From Prevotella sp. UBA2456 (lineage in GTDB: Bacteria; Bacteroidota; Bacteroidia; Bacteroidales; Bacteroidaceae), in NCBI GenBank assembly GCA_002342415.1, contig DDPY01000036.1, forward strand, positions 1 to 36,779: DNA of 36,779 bases, given 5' to 3'. The notes under the pieces were generated by a model. The model saw only the letters and a list, made by a program, of their open reading frames with translations, was not told the DNA's origin and searched no databases. The translations under genes and the position numbers were made by a program. Positions 6,109-14,603 of the stretch are shown piece by piece (position 1 is the first letter of the stretch; each line of letters opens with the position of its first letter).

Positions 6109-9073
6109 GGGCTCCTTGCGAACGGTGCTACTTATGGTGGCCATGATGCTGTCGCTTACGGTGAGCGGAGAGACTTATACCAAGACGTTTGATTTCAGAA
6201 CCGTTCAGTATACTGACTATGACGCTACCAATGGTGTGGGCGGAGTCATTCTCAGTGATGGTGTAGTATGGCAAATACAGGATTGTGCCCCTGAGGTTTT
6301 ACTACAAGGTTTGATGTTTCATGACGTAAAAAGCGGAGTCAGACTCGAGATGTATGATGATTCTGATCGGATTACCCATGTTTCCATCGTGGCTGGTTCT
6401 GCTTCAAGCTCCAGTGCTAATCAAGATGAGGCATTGACTTATGTGAGTATAGGTGGTAGTGGTTACAACATGAGAAAAACACCAAGAATTGAATACAATG
6501 ACATGCCTGGCAACTTAGATATTGGGGAGTATTCTTTTGATGTCAATATATTAGACGGTTATCTTCGCCTCACGTTTGGCTGTGATCAAGGGCCTGCTGA
6601 TTTCCTGTTGCAGAAAATCACTGTCACCTATGAGGTGGCAGAGCCAGAGGTCAAGACTTATGACTTTACTTCTTGTCAGTATGTGTACGATGAGCGCATA
6701 AATCGAAACTTTATCAAGATTCCTGGCGAGTCCCGTGTTTGGCAGATGCGCCCTAAATGTGAAGCCATTGGTGACAACGGCCTGCTGATTCAAGGTGTCA
6801 CTAACAGCACAGTCTACTTAGATGCCCAGGAAAAATATAAGAAAGTCACCAATATTACTATCAAGGCAGCTGCCGCTCCAAATGCGAGTGCAAGTTCAAA
6901 TGATGTCTCTGCATATATCTACAATTCTGGCAGTTCTTCATCAGAAGATATGAAACTCACGCCTAAGAGCGTATATCAAGATAAAACCGCTAACTTGACA
7001 GTCTATGAGTATTCCTATGACTGTAGCAAGACTGCTCACAATCCCACGATTGGGTTTAGGGCAGGTTCTGAGCCAGTGGACTTCCTGATCAAGGAGATTT
7101 CTATCACCTATCAGGGAGTAGTTAACGAACATGACATATCAATAGACGGTGTGTGGTTAAATGAGCAGAATATGGGTGATGTGAAAGGCGATGGCACAGT
7201 CTCGTTTGATGGTAACCGTCGACTTACGTTTAAAAATGCCAAGATACAAAGTTTATTTTATGGAATACCTGAGTTGGAGATTGTCCTCATAGGCGCGAAT
7301 ACTTTAGAGAGTGAATATACGGCGTTTTCGCCGAATTCCATAGATCCATCGGATGTTGTAAGCAGAAGACTAAACTTGGTCACATTGATGACTGATGGTA
7401 CTCACTCAGGGTTTCTAACTCTGACCCGTCGCAATAAAACGTCTGTTCCTACGAAGTTTGAGGACTTCTTTATCAAGGATGTCATTTTAAATTTGCGCGA
7501 CAATCTGGTGGGTACTTTCGTCAACGATGGCACTGCGCCCTATGCTTTAATCAGCTTGCCCCTTCACCCCATCCTCACTGAGAAGGGTGAGCGCGAGATG
7601 GACTACGGTAAGAACCCTGGTGATGTAGGTACGAAGGTGCTGACGAACGTGGTGATAGACAATGTGCTCTATACGCTCTACGACACGCAGAAGGCTGATG
7701 CTGAAGACGACGGTTTCGACCAGACGCGCGGCATGGTGGTGCTGAACTCGAAGGTGTCGGAAGCTGACATGAAGAAAGCACAGCAGCTGGTGCCGGGAAC
7801 AGAAGACTACGCAGAGCTGTTCAAGGGTCTGACATTCATGGTGCCCGCGGGCTATGGTGAGATTGCGGTGACCTCTGTCACCAATGGCAATCATGCGCTG
7901 CATGTGAAGGTAGGCAATCAGGCTCCCTATGTCATCCGCACGGGTGGTGAGTTGCGCGAGGATGTCATTCCATACTCATGCTCGACAGCCACCTATGTCT
8001 ATATTTACCATGCAGCAGACGGGCACACGGGCAGTCCCGACCACCGCATTGGTCCCAAACCTGCTGTCACTACGGGTGTCTCAGGTCTGAAGGTGAAAGC
8101 CCAGCAGGTGGATGCTCCGCCCGCCAGTGATAAGGCTTATCTCTCGCTGAAGAAGGGCGATATCCAGTGGCCTGCCGGCGGCAAGGGGCATATTGTGGTG
8201 GCCGACAGCAAGATAACTGACCTTGATTCCGATGCTTTCGATGTGCTGACGGCTTCGGCTCCGCACCGTGCCGCCTCCGACTACGATATTACCTATATCG
8301 ACCTTCGTGGTACGAGTATTACGGGCAAGGAGTTCAGCCGCGAGTCGGGTGTCTTCAAGAATCTGCCTGTCAACACGTTTGTCTATCTGCCAGCAGGCAA
8401 CAGTGTGCTTGGCAAGAATATGGTGGTGGGCAGCGTGTGTGATGAGCTGGATGTGACCAGCAGCGACAAGTCGTTCGAGGCGGCAGCGCAGTTCATAGCC
8501 ACCAAGGCCAGTGTCCGCCACGACTATGCCCAGGGTGTGAAGACTCCGCTGTGTCTGCCCTTCGGTTTGAGTCAACCTGACGAGTATGGCACGTTCTATG
8601 CCTTCGAGGGCACGCAGGACGGCAAGCTGCAGTTGAAGTCTACCGACCGCGTCACAGCTAATACGGGCTACTGCTTTGAAGCCAAGGCCTCGCTGTCGTC
8701 CATCGATGCCTCGAACGTGCTGGTGGGTGGCAGTCTGCCGTCAGCCAGTGGCGAGCAATTGATAGGCACCTATGAGAAGTTGACGGGTGCCCGCAACGGC
8801 GCTTACTATTACGACAGTGCATCGCAGACCTTCAAACCCTTCGATGCTTCAACGGTAGTGCTGCCCTTCGAGGCTTATCTGTTGACCACCAGCAGTGCTT
8901 CGAGCCTGCCGGTGGAGTGGGGCACAGGCACGGGCATTCTGTCTACTGCCGGTGAGCGTCAGTTGCCGACTGATTCCTATTGGTACACGCTGGATGGCCG
9001 CCGCCTGTCAGCGCAGCCCTCCGCCAAGGGACTCTACATCCATCAGGGCAAGAAGATTCTCATTGCTGAATAG
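6062..9073 (+). CDS. Large secreted modular surface protein 1
   Basis: A secreted protein of 1003 residues with no enzymatic motif I recognise. A signal peptide covers about 1-36. Two related modules of roughly 130-150 residues follow, each with (K)T(F/Y)DF...QY, VWQ, a central LL.QG and a closing FL(L/I)(K/Q)(K/E)I(T/S)(V/I)TY. A small beta module (about 357-430, ISIDGVWLNEQN...LIGANTL) recurs in proteins 2 and 4. Residues from about 527 are clearly homologous to the C-terminal half of protein 4 (IDNVLYT, DGFDQTR.MVVLNS, YVYIYH, HRIGPKPAV.TGVSG, ITYIDLRGTS, VVLPFEAYLL). The end (YWYTLDGRRL...KGLYIHQGKK) is the Prevotella-type tail, likely a type IX-like sorting or anchoring signal (inference). 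ATG 6062 is chosen because the upstream ATG at 6056 is ACG in the matching leader of protein 2. Confidence 0.85.
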   Translation: MMKQLLLNQWKQSGRGGSLRTVLLMVAMMLSLTVSGETYTKTFDFRTVQYTDYDATNGVGGVILSDGVVWQIQDCAPEVLLQGLMFHDVKSGVRLEMYDDSDRITHVSIVAGSASSSSANQDEALTYVSIGGSGYNMRKTPRIEYNDMPGNLDIGEYSFDVNILDGYLRLTFGCDQGPADFLLQKITVTYEVAEPEVKTYDFTSCQYVYDERINRNFIKIPGESRVWQMRPKCEAIGDNGLLIQGVTNSTVYLDAQEKYKKVTNITIKAAAAPNASASSNDVSAYIYNSGSSSSEDMKLTPKSVYQDKTANLTVYEYSYDCSKTAHNPTIGFRAGSEPVDFLIKEISITYQGVVNEHDISIDGVWLNEQNMGDVKGDGTVSFDGNRRLTFKNAKIQSLFYGIPELEIVLIGANTLESEYTAFSPNSIDPSDVVSRRLNLVTLMTDGTHSGFLTLTRRNKTSVPTKFEDFFIKDVILNLRDNLVGTFVNDGTAPYALISLPLHPILTEKGEREMDYGKNPGDVGTKVLTNVVIDNVLYTLYDTQKADAEDDGFDQTRGMVVLNSKVSEADMKKAQQLVPGTEDYAELFKGLTFMVPAGYGEIAVTSVTNGNHALHVKVGNQAPYVIRTGGELREDVIPYSCSTATYVYIYHAADGHTGSPDHRIGPKPAVTTGVSGLKVKAQQVDAPPASDKAYLSLKKGDIQWPAGGKGHIVVADSKITDLDSDAFDVLTASAPHRAASDYDITYIDLRGTSITGKEFSRESGVFKNLPVNTFVYLPAGNSVLGKNMVVGSVCDELDVTSSDKSFEAAAQFIATKASVRHDYAQGVKTPLCLPFGLSQPDEYGTFYAFEGTQDGKLQLKSTDRVTANTGYCFEAKASLSSIDASNVLVGGSLPSASGEQLIGTYEKLTGARNGAYYYDSASQTFKPFDASTVVLPFEAYLLTTSSASSLPVEWGTGTGILSTAGERQLPTDSYWYTLDGRRLSAQPSAKGLYIHQGKKILIAE

Positions 9074-9094
9074 ACATCAGCATCCTTCATTTCT

Positions 9095-9124
9095 AGGACG
9101 GTTGAAAAACCTGCCTCTTTTTTT
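9095..9124 (+). terminator. Intrinsic terminator after surface protein 1
   Basis: AGG-ac-GGTT (9095-9103), a GAAA tetraloop, then AACC-tg-CCT (9108-9116), followed by CTTTTTTT. The stem has a small internal loop. It lies about 20 bases after the stop. Confidence 0.65.
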
Positions 9125-9179
9125 GAGTTAACTCAAATCATCGATTGAGTTAACTCAAACGATCATTTGAGTTAACTCA
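9122..9179. promoter_or_regulatory. Three palindromic boxes at exact 22-bp spacing
   Basis: TGAGTTAACTCA occurs three times: 9124-9135, 9146-9157 and 9168-9179. The first extends to a 16-bp palindrome (9122-9137) and the second to 14 bp. The centres are 22 bp apart, two helical turns, so bound proteins would lie on one DNA face. The array ends 62 bp upstream of the -33 element of the next promoter. The arrangement suggests a cooperative operator or activator array (inference). Confidence 0.75.
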
Positions 9180-9241
9180 CGGTTTGGACAACCTTTTTGT
9201 TTTGTTTTTTTTGTGCGGTATCAAAATTTCTGTCATAACCC

Positions 9242-9272
9242 TTGGCTATATCGAAATGTTTTCGTATCTTTG
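9242..9272 (+). promoter_or_regulatory. Promoter of surface proteins 2-4
   Basis: TTG at 9242-9244 and TATCTTTG at 9265-9272 are spaced by 20 bp. The bases after the -7 element (CCCCGTA.TATG) match those of the promoter at 5987, so the two promoters are duplicates. Confidence 0.8.
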
Positions 9273-9319
9273 CCCCGTAGTATGTAATCAACAGTGAGAG
9301 GAATTATCATTAGAAACGA

Positions 9320-9387
9320 AACATTAAAAACAATACGATTATGATGAAACAACTATTACTTAACCAATGGAAACAGAGCGGGCGAGG
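9320..9387 (+). repeat. Leader/signal-peptide repeat, copy 2
   Basis: Matches 6041-6108 with one mismatch. Sequence outside the repeat, beyond codon 15, differs strongly between the two genes. Confidence 0.9.
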
Positions 9388-12247
9388 CTTCGCCCTACTC
9401 GGCATGTTGCTGGCCACAGCCATGACACTCCTGCCACAGCGAGCGTGGGCACAGGGCACGGGTGCTAAAGGTTATGGCCTGACGGTGGCAGGCATCGAAG
9501 TAACTGAGACGAATGCCTCCAATGTGATGGGAGACGAAGAAGAAGAAGTAGTCACGGTGAGATTCGATGCCGCAACCAACACGCTGACGCTGAACGGGGC
9601 AGGCTTTGCCAATTTCGATAATACGGATATCGAAAGCTCGCTGGACCAGCTTACGATCAAGTTCAGTGGCGATAATACGATTGGAGCGGTCGTCAGCACA
9701 AAAGAGACTGCCACGCTGACGATAGCCCTTGCTGCCGATGCAGAAGAAGGAAGCGTGCTGCATTTTGGTATGGAAGGGGACTATCCTTGGTCGGGCTTCA
9801 GCGGCAATCCTACCTTGGGTGAAAATTTGGTCTATCTGCCCAATGATGACTCACGTTCTATTAAAAAACTCCCGTCACCTTTCATAAGTTACGAGGATAC
9901 TCATTTGACGTTGATTGCAGGTGACGGCTATGGCACAACGTTTGACTGTTACTATGCCATCGACTATGTTGATGCGTCGCTGACGGATGTGACCGCGACC
10001 AGGTTTGATGCCAGCTCGAACGACCCGGTGACGCTGGCAGGTCCCTGTACCGTCACGGCCTATGCGACGTATACCGATGTACTCGGCAATACGGTGACGA
10101 GTGAAAATGCAACAGGTGTGCTCCTCGCCTTCGCCCAGCCGTCGATAAGTATAATCAAGGGCGAGACGGCATCGCTGCCGGCACTCGTTCCTGCCGTCGA
10201 TGGCATTAAGATTGGCAGAACTTCTATAGATGGCGAGGCTGTCTCTATGGACGACACACAGGAGAATCAGTTGTTGCAGGCCGATGAATTCGGCGTAGCT
10301 ACGGTGACGGGCTATCCATATAATCCCAGCGAAGTCAGCACGGTAAAGATACTGAATAAGAATGGTGTCTCACTGACTGTTACTGTTGTCCCTCCTGCTC
10401 CCACGATAGGGTATGATGAGACGAAGACCTATTTGAGCTCTGACAAAGTGGAACTTGAGATGCCTGAGTCGCTGACGGACGATGAGCATGCCGTGCTGTA
10501 CTACAGCTGGACTGAGGACGGTGACGGCAGCGAGTACAACAGCGAGTCGAAGATAGGACTGACAGCAGGCGAGGGTACGCTCTATGCCTGGGTGAGATAT
10601 AATGGCGAGACGATGGACGATGCTGTGTACAGCGAGAAGGTGTCGCAGACATTCACTGTCAAGGCCGACATCAACGATGCTTATGTGGTGATGGGTGAAA
10701 CCAGTGCTACTTATACCGGCGAGGCTATCACACCCTCGTTCACGGTCTACGACTCCGAGAAGACGATGCAGCAGGTGTCGGCAGAGGAATATACGTTGAG
10801 CTACCAGAAAGTAGGCACCCAGACAGAGCCTGTAGACGCTATCGTCGAGGTGGGTACCTATGTGGTCAACATCACGGGTACGGGCAGCACCTATGGTGGC
10901 ACGAAGACTGTAACACGTGAGTTCACAGTGGAACAGGCTGCCAACGAATATACCACCACACCAGCCGTTGTAGCCGAACTGGCCTATACGGGCGAGGCAC
11001 AGAAACTGGTGACCGCCGGTGTGGCTGCCTTTGGTGATATTCAGTATAAACTTGGCGAAACGGGTGAATGGGGAACGGATATTCCCACTGGGACCGCTGT
11101 CGGAAGCTATGTAGTTTACTATAAGGTAGACGGTACTGACAACTATGCCGGGATAGAAGCTGCAAGCATCGAGGTGACGATAGCTGCCGCCGCTGCCACA
11201 ATCACTGCCGAGAGTGAGCAGAGCGCAACCTACAGTGGCGAGGCCCACGAAATTGAGGCTACTGTAGACAAGGGCGAGATTGCCATTGCCTATTATAATT
11301 CGGAAGACGAACGTGAGAAGGGTAGCAATGCGCTGGAGACGGCTCCCGTTAATGCAGGAACCTATTATGCACGTGTAAGCCAGACTTCAGACAGCTATAC
11401 GGCGAATCCAGTTGACGTGACCTTCACCATTGGGCAGAAGACGCTGACGGAGGATATGGTGACGCTGTCGGCTGAGAGCTTCGAGTATAATGGTGAGACG
11501 CAGAAGCCAGAGGTGACCGTCAGTGACAAGATGACAGTCAAGGACGTTGAGACGGAAATCATCACTGCCGACGACTATACCATCACCAACGAGGGCGGCT
11601 CGGCAGTAGGTACGTATACTGTGACGGTGACCGGCAAGGGCAACTATACGGGCGAGGTGACGAAGACATTTGAGATCAGCCGCCGCACGGTGTCTGCCGC
11701 CGAACTGGGCATTAGCGGTGAAGGCAACTACGGCTCGTACTACCATGCTACCGAGGACCTTGCGCTGCCCGAAGGCTATTCGGCCTATATCGTCAGCGGC
11801 ATTACTGGTGCGGCTGCTACGCTGACGGCTATCAGCTACATACCGAAGGCTACGCCCGTGATAGTAAGCCAGAGCGGCGACTCGGGCGAGGCTACGGACG
11901 CCGCAACGGGCGGCAACATGATGCAGCATGCTGATGGAGACGTGACGGTGGCCAGCATCAACGGCACGGTGTACGGCTTGTATAACAATGTGTTGATGCG
12001 CGTGTCGAGAACGATACCGGCAGGCAAGAACTATCTCGTGGTGACAGGCGCAGCAGGTGCTCCGAAGCTGACATTCGTCGTAGACAAGGGTCAGGGCGAG
12101 GGCAGTGCTACCGCCATTGGAACGATTGAGGCCAGCGAGGCCGACCATGACGCATGGTACACACTGGATGGTCGCAGGCTCCAGCAGAAGCCCAGCCAGA
12201 AGGGGCTGTACATCAGGAATGGCCAGAAGGTTGTAGTGAATAAGTAA
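9341..12247 (+). CDS. Large secreted modular surface protein 2
   Basis: A secreted protein of 968 residues. The signal peptide (about 1-38, ending near LPQRAWAQG) shares its first 15 codons with protein 1. Residues about 43-130 contain the small beta module shared with proteins 1 and 4 (LTVAGIEVTETNASNV...TLTLNGAGF...GDNTI). From about 445 to 790 run four MBG/YDG-type Ig-like repeats, each with a Y(T/S/N)GE or similar motif and a TVTxEFTV- or TFTI-like strand. The C-terminal part (TVSAAELGISGEGNYGSYY...IPKATPVIV...) is almost identical to that of protein 3 and ends in WYTLDGRRLQQKPSQKGLYI. Probably an adhesin or structural surface protein; no catalytic motif is seen. Proteins 3 and 4 follow at 45 and 18 bases, so the three genes form one unit. 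Confidence 0.85.
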   Translation: MMKQLLLNQWKQSGRGFALLGMLLATAMTLLPQRAWAQGTGAKGYGLTVAGIEVTETNASNVMGDEEEEVVTVRFDAATNTLTLNGAGFANFDNTDIESSLDQLTIKFSGDNTIGAVVSTKETATLTIALAADAEEGSVLHFGMEGDYPWSGFSGNPTLGENLVYLPNDDSRSIKKLPSPFISYEDTHLTLIAGDGYGTTFDCYYAIDYVDASLTDVTATRFDASSNDPVTLAGPCTVTAYATYTDVLGNTVTSENATGVLLAFAQPSISIIKGETASLPALVPAVDGIKIGRTSIDGEAVSMDDTQENQLLQADEFGVATVTGYPYNPSEVSTVKILNKNGVSLTVTVVPPAPTIGYDETKTYLSSDKVELEMPESLTDDEHAVLYYSWTEDGDGSEYNSESKIGLTAGEGTLYAWVRYNGETMDDAVYSEKVSQTFTVKADINDAYVVMGETSATYTGEAITPSFTVYDSEKTMQQVSAEEYTLSYQKVGTQTEPVDAIVEVGTYVVNITGTGSTYGGTKTVTREFTVEQAANEYTTTPAVVAELAYTGEAQKLVTAGVAAFGDIQYKLGETGEWGTDIPTGTAVGSYVVYYKVDGTDNYAGIEAASIEVTIAAAAATITAESEQSATYSGEAHEIEATVDKGEIAIAYYNSEDEREKGSNALETAPVNAGTYYARVSQTSDSYTANPVDVTFTIGQKTLTEDMVTLSAESFEYNGETQKPEVTVSDKMTVKDVETEIITADDYTITNEGGSAVGTYTVTVTGKGNYTGEVTKTFEISRRTVSAAELGISGEGNYGSYYHATEDLALPEGYSAYIVSGITGAAATLTAISYIPKATPVIVSQSGDSGEATDAATGGNMMQHADGDVTVASINGTVYGLYNNVLMRVSRTIPAGKNYLVVTGAAGAPKLTFVVDKGQGEGSATAIGTIEASEADHDAWYTLDGRRLQQKPSQKGLYIRNGQKVVVNK
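11421..12247 (+). repeat. Duplication segment A, copy 1
   Basis: Matches 13191-14017 at a constant offset of 1770 bases without gaps. The encoded 275 residues differ at only about a dozen positions. The segment covers the last MBG repeat and the C-terminus of protein 2. Confidence 0.92.
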
Positions 12248-12277
12248 ATATAAGTTGTAGTGAATAAGTAAATATAA
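12230..12277 (+). repeat. Perfect 24-bp tandem duplication over stop codon
   Basis: The 24 bases 12230-12253 are repeated exactly at 12254-12277. The unit includes the last codons and stop of protein 2. The second copy is untranslated, and the corresponding place after protein 3 has one copy only. Confidence 0.95.
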
Positions 12278-12860
12278 TAAGGTACGCGCGATATGAAACA
12301 CAATATGAATAAGGTTATAACCATGATAGCCCTGCTGATGCTGACCAGCATCAGTGCCTGGGCAGAACAGCAAGTAAGCATTGTGAAGAAACCGACGGAT
12401 GCCGCAGGCACGGTGACGGCAGCGGTGGCTAACGGTGTATGTACGCTGACGGTGACTCCCGCCGAGGGCTACTACTTGACGAAGGAGAACCTGACGGCAG
12501 TGATCACGCTGGACGGCAGTGCCGTACAGGTGGCACGCAGGGCAGGGGGTATCACCATCAGTGAGGGCACGCAGCTGACAATTTCGGGTGACGGGACTGC
12601 CGCAGCGGACGCTCCTGCTACTTTTACTTTCACGATGCCCGAAGACCAGAACTTCAACGTTGAGGTGACGGCTGAATTTCAGGAGAGGCTCGCTGCCGGA
12701 CTGGCATGGGATAAGGAGACCGTAGAAACGACGTTTGATGCGGCAGAAGCAATGGAGCGCCCCGTGCTCACCAATCCGAATGAGTTGTCGGTAAGCTACA
12801 CCAGCTCTGACGAGTCGGTGGCCACCATCGATGCTCAGGGCGAGGTGACTGTTGTCGGCA
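12278..12860 (+). repeat. Duplication segment B, copy 1
   Basis: Matches 14021-14603 at an offset of 1743 bases. It holds the spacer, signal peptide and N-terminal domain of protein 3. The offset differs from that of segment A by 27 bases: the 24-bp tandem duplication plus three. Confidence 0.92.
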
Positions 12861-14017
12861 TGGGTGCGACCACCATTACGGCATCGTCTGAAGCAACGGA
12901 TGTGTACACCGCCGGCGAGGCATCGTACACGCTCAGGGTTTACAAGCTTCTTTCTGACGAGAGCATCACTATTACCATTGCTGAAGCAACTTACGACGGT
13001 ACGGCGCAGACTCCTGTCGTGACGGTGAAGGACGGAACAACGACCATCAGCAGTGGTTTGTATGAGGTAAATTATGCAAACAACCAGAATGCCGCGCTCT
13101 CTACCGCTACTCAGCATGCTCCTACCGTTACAGTCGCTGCCCTGACCAATCTGGATACAGAAAACTATTATAGGGGCGAAGTGACGAAAACCTTCACCAT
13201 TGGGCAGAAGACGCTGACGGAGGATATGGTGACGCTGTCGGCTGAGAGCTTCGAGTATAATGGTGAGACGCAGAAGCCTGAGGTGACCGTCAGTGACAAG
13301 ATGACAATCAAGGACGTTGAGACGGAAATCATCACAGCCAACGACTATACCATCACCAACGAGGGCGGCTCGGCAGTAGGTACGTATACTGTGACGGTGA
13401 CTGGCAAGGGCAACTATACGGGCGAGGTGACGAAGACATTCGAGATCAGCCGCCGCACGGTGTCTGCCGCCGAACTGGGCATTAGCGGTGAAGGCAACTA
13501 CGGCTCGTACTACCATGCTACCGAGGACCTTGCGCTGCCCGAAGGCTATTCGGCCTATATCGTCAGCGGCATTGCTGGTGCGGCTGCTACGCTGACGGCT
13601 ATCAGCTACATACCGAAGGCCACGCCCGTGATAGTAAGCCAGAGCGGCGACTCGGGCGAGGCTACGGACGCCGCAACGGACGGCAACATGATGCTGCATG
13701 CTGATGGAGACGTGACGGTGGCCAGCATCAACGGCACGGTGTATGGCTTGTATAACAATGTGTTGATGCGCGTGACGGGAACGATACCGGCAGGCAAGAA
13801 CTATCTTGTGGTGGCAGGTGCAGCAGGTGCCCCGAAACTGACATTCGTCGTAGACAAGGGGCAGGGCGAGGGCAGTACTACCGCCATTGGAACGATTGAG
13901 ACCAGCGAGACCGCCCATGACGCATGGTACACGCTGGATGGTCGCAGACTCCAGCAGAAACCCAGCCAGAAGGGGCTCTACATCAGGAATGGCCAGAAGG
14001 TTGTAGTGAATAAGTAA
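12293..14017 (+). CDS. Secreted modular surface protein 3 (chimera)
   Basis: A secreted protein of 574 residues. A signal peptide (MKHNMNKVITMIALLMLTS..., 1-24) is followed by a domain at about 25-125, then a Big2-like Ig domain (about 135-220, with SSDESVATIDAQGEVTVVG). Two MBG/YDG-like repeats follow (YDGTAQTPVVTV near 240, YNGETQKPEVTV near 322). The C-terminal module and WYTLDGRRL tail match protein 2. The first 190 residues are nearly identical to protein 4 and the last 275 nearly identical to protein 2; only about 110 residues (12861-13190) are its own. The gene therefore looks like the product of a tandem duplication across a gene boundary. The frame is intact, so it is probably expressed. 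Confidence 0.88.
   Translation: MKHNMNKVITMIALLMLTSISAWAEQQVSIVKKPTDAAGTVTAAVANGVCTLTVTPAEGYYLTKENLTAVITLDGSAVQVARRAGGITISEGTQLTISGDGTAAADAPATFTFTMPEDQNFNVEVTAEFQERLAAGLAWDKETVETTFDAAEAMERPVLTNPNELSVSYTSSDESVATIDAQGEVTVVGMGATTITASSEATDVYTAGEASYTLRVYKLLSDESITITIAEATYDGTAQTPVVTVKDGTTTISSGLYEVNYANNQNAALSTATQHAPTVTVAALTNLDTENYYRGEVTKTFTIGQKTLTEDMVTLSAESFEYNGETQKPEVTVSDKMTIKDVETEIITANDYTITNEGGSAVGTYTVTVTGKGNYTGEVTKTFEISRRTVSAAELGISGEGNYGSYYHATEDLALPEGYSAYIVSGIAGAAATLTAISYIPKATPVIVSQSGDSGEATDAATDGNMMLHADGDVTVASINGTVYGLYNNVLMRVTGTIPAGKNYLVVAGAAGAPKLTFVVDKGQGEGSTTAIGTIETSETAHDAWYTLDGRRLQQKPSQKGLYIRNGQKVVVNK
13191..14017 (+). repeat. Duplication segment A, copy 2
   Basis: Second copy of 11421-12247, here forming the C-terminal part of protein 3. 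Confidence 0.92.
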
Positions 14018-14020
14018 ATG

Positions 14021-14603
14021 TAAGGTACGCGCGATATGAAACACAATATGAATAAGGTTATAACCATGATAGCCCTGCTGATGCTGACCAGCATTGGTGC
14101 CTGGGCAGAACAGCAAGTAAGCATCGTGAAGAAACCGACAGATGCCGCAGGCACGGTGACGGCAGCGGTGGCTAACGGCGTATGTACGCTGACGGTGACT
14201 CCCGCCGAGGGCTACTACCTGGCGAAGGAGAACCTGACGGCGGTGACCACACTGGCCGGCAGTGCCGTACAAGTGGCGCGCAGAGTAGGGGGTATCGCCA
14301 TCAGTGAGGGCACGCAGCTGACAATTTCGGGTGACGGGACTGCCGCAGCGGACGCTCCTGCTACTTTTACTTTCACGATGCCCGAAGACCAGAGCTTCAA
14401 CGTTGAGGTGACGGCAGAATTTCAGGAAAAGCTCGCTGCCGGACTGGCATGGGACAAGGAGAGCGTAGAGACGACGTTCGACGCGGCAGAAACAATGGTG
14501 CGCCCCGTGCTCACCAACCCGAATGAGCTGTCGGTAAGCTATGCCAGCTCTGACGAGTCGGTGGCCACCATCGATGCTCAGGGCGAGGTGACTGTTGTCG
14601 GCA
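14021..14603 (+). repeat. Duplication segment B, copy 2
   Basis: Second copy of 12278-12860, here forming the N-terminal part of protein 4. Similarity fades right after the VVG codons of the Big2-like domain. Confidence 0.92.
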
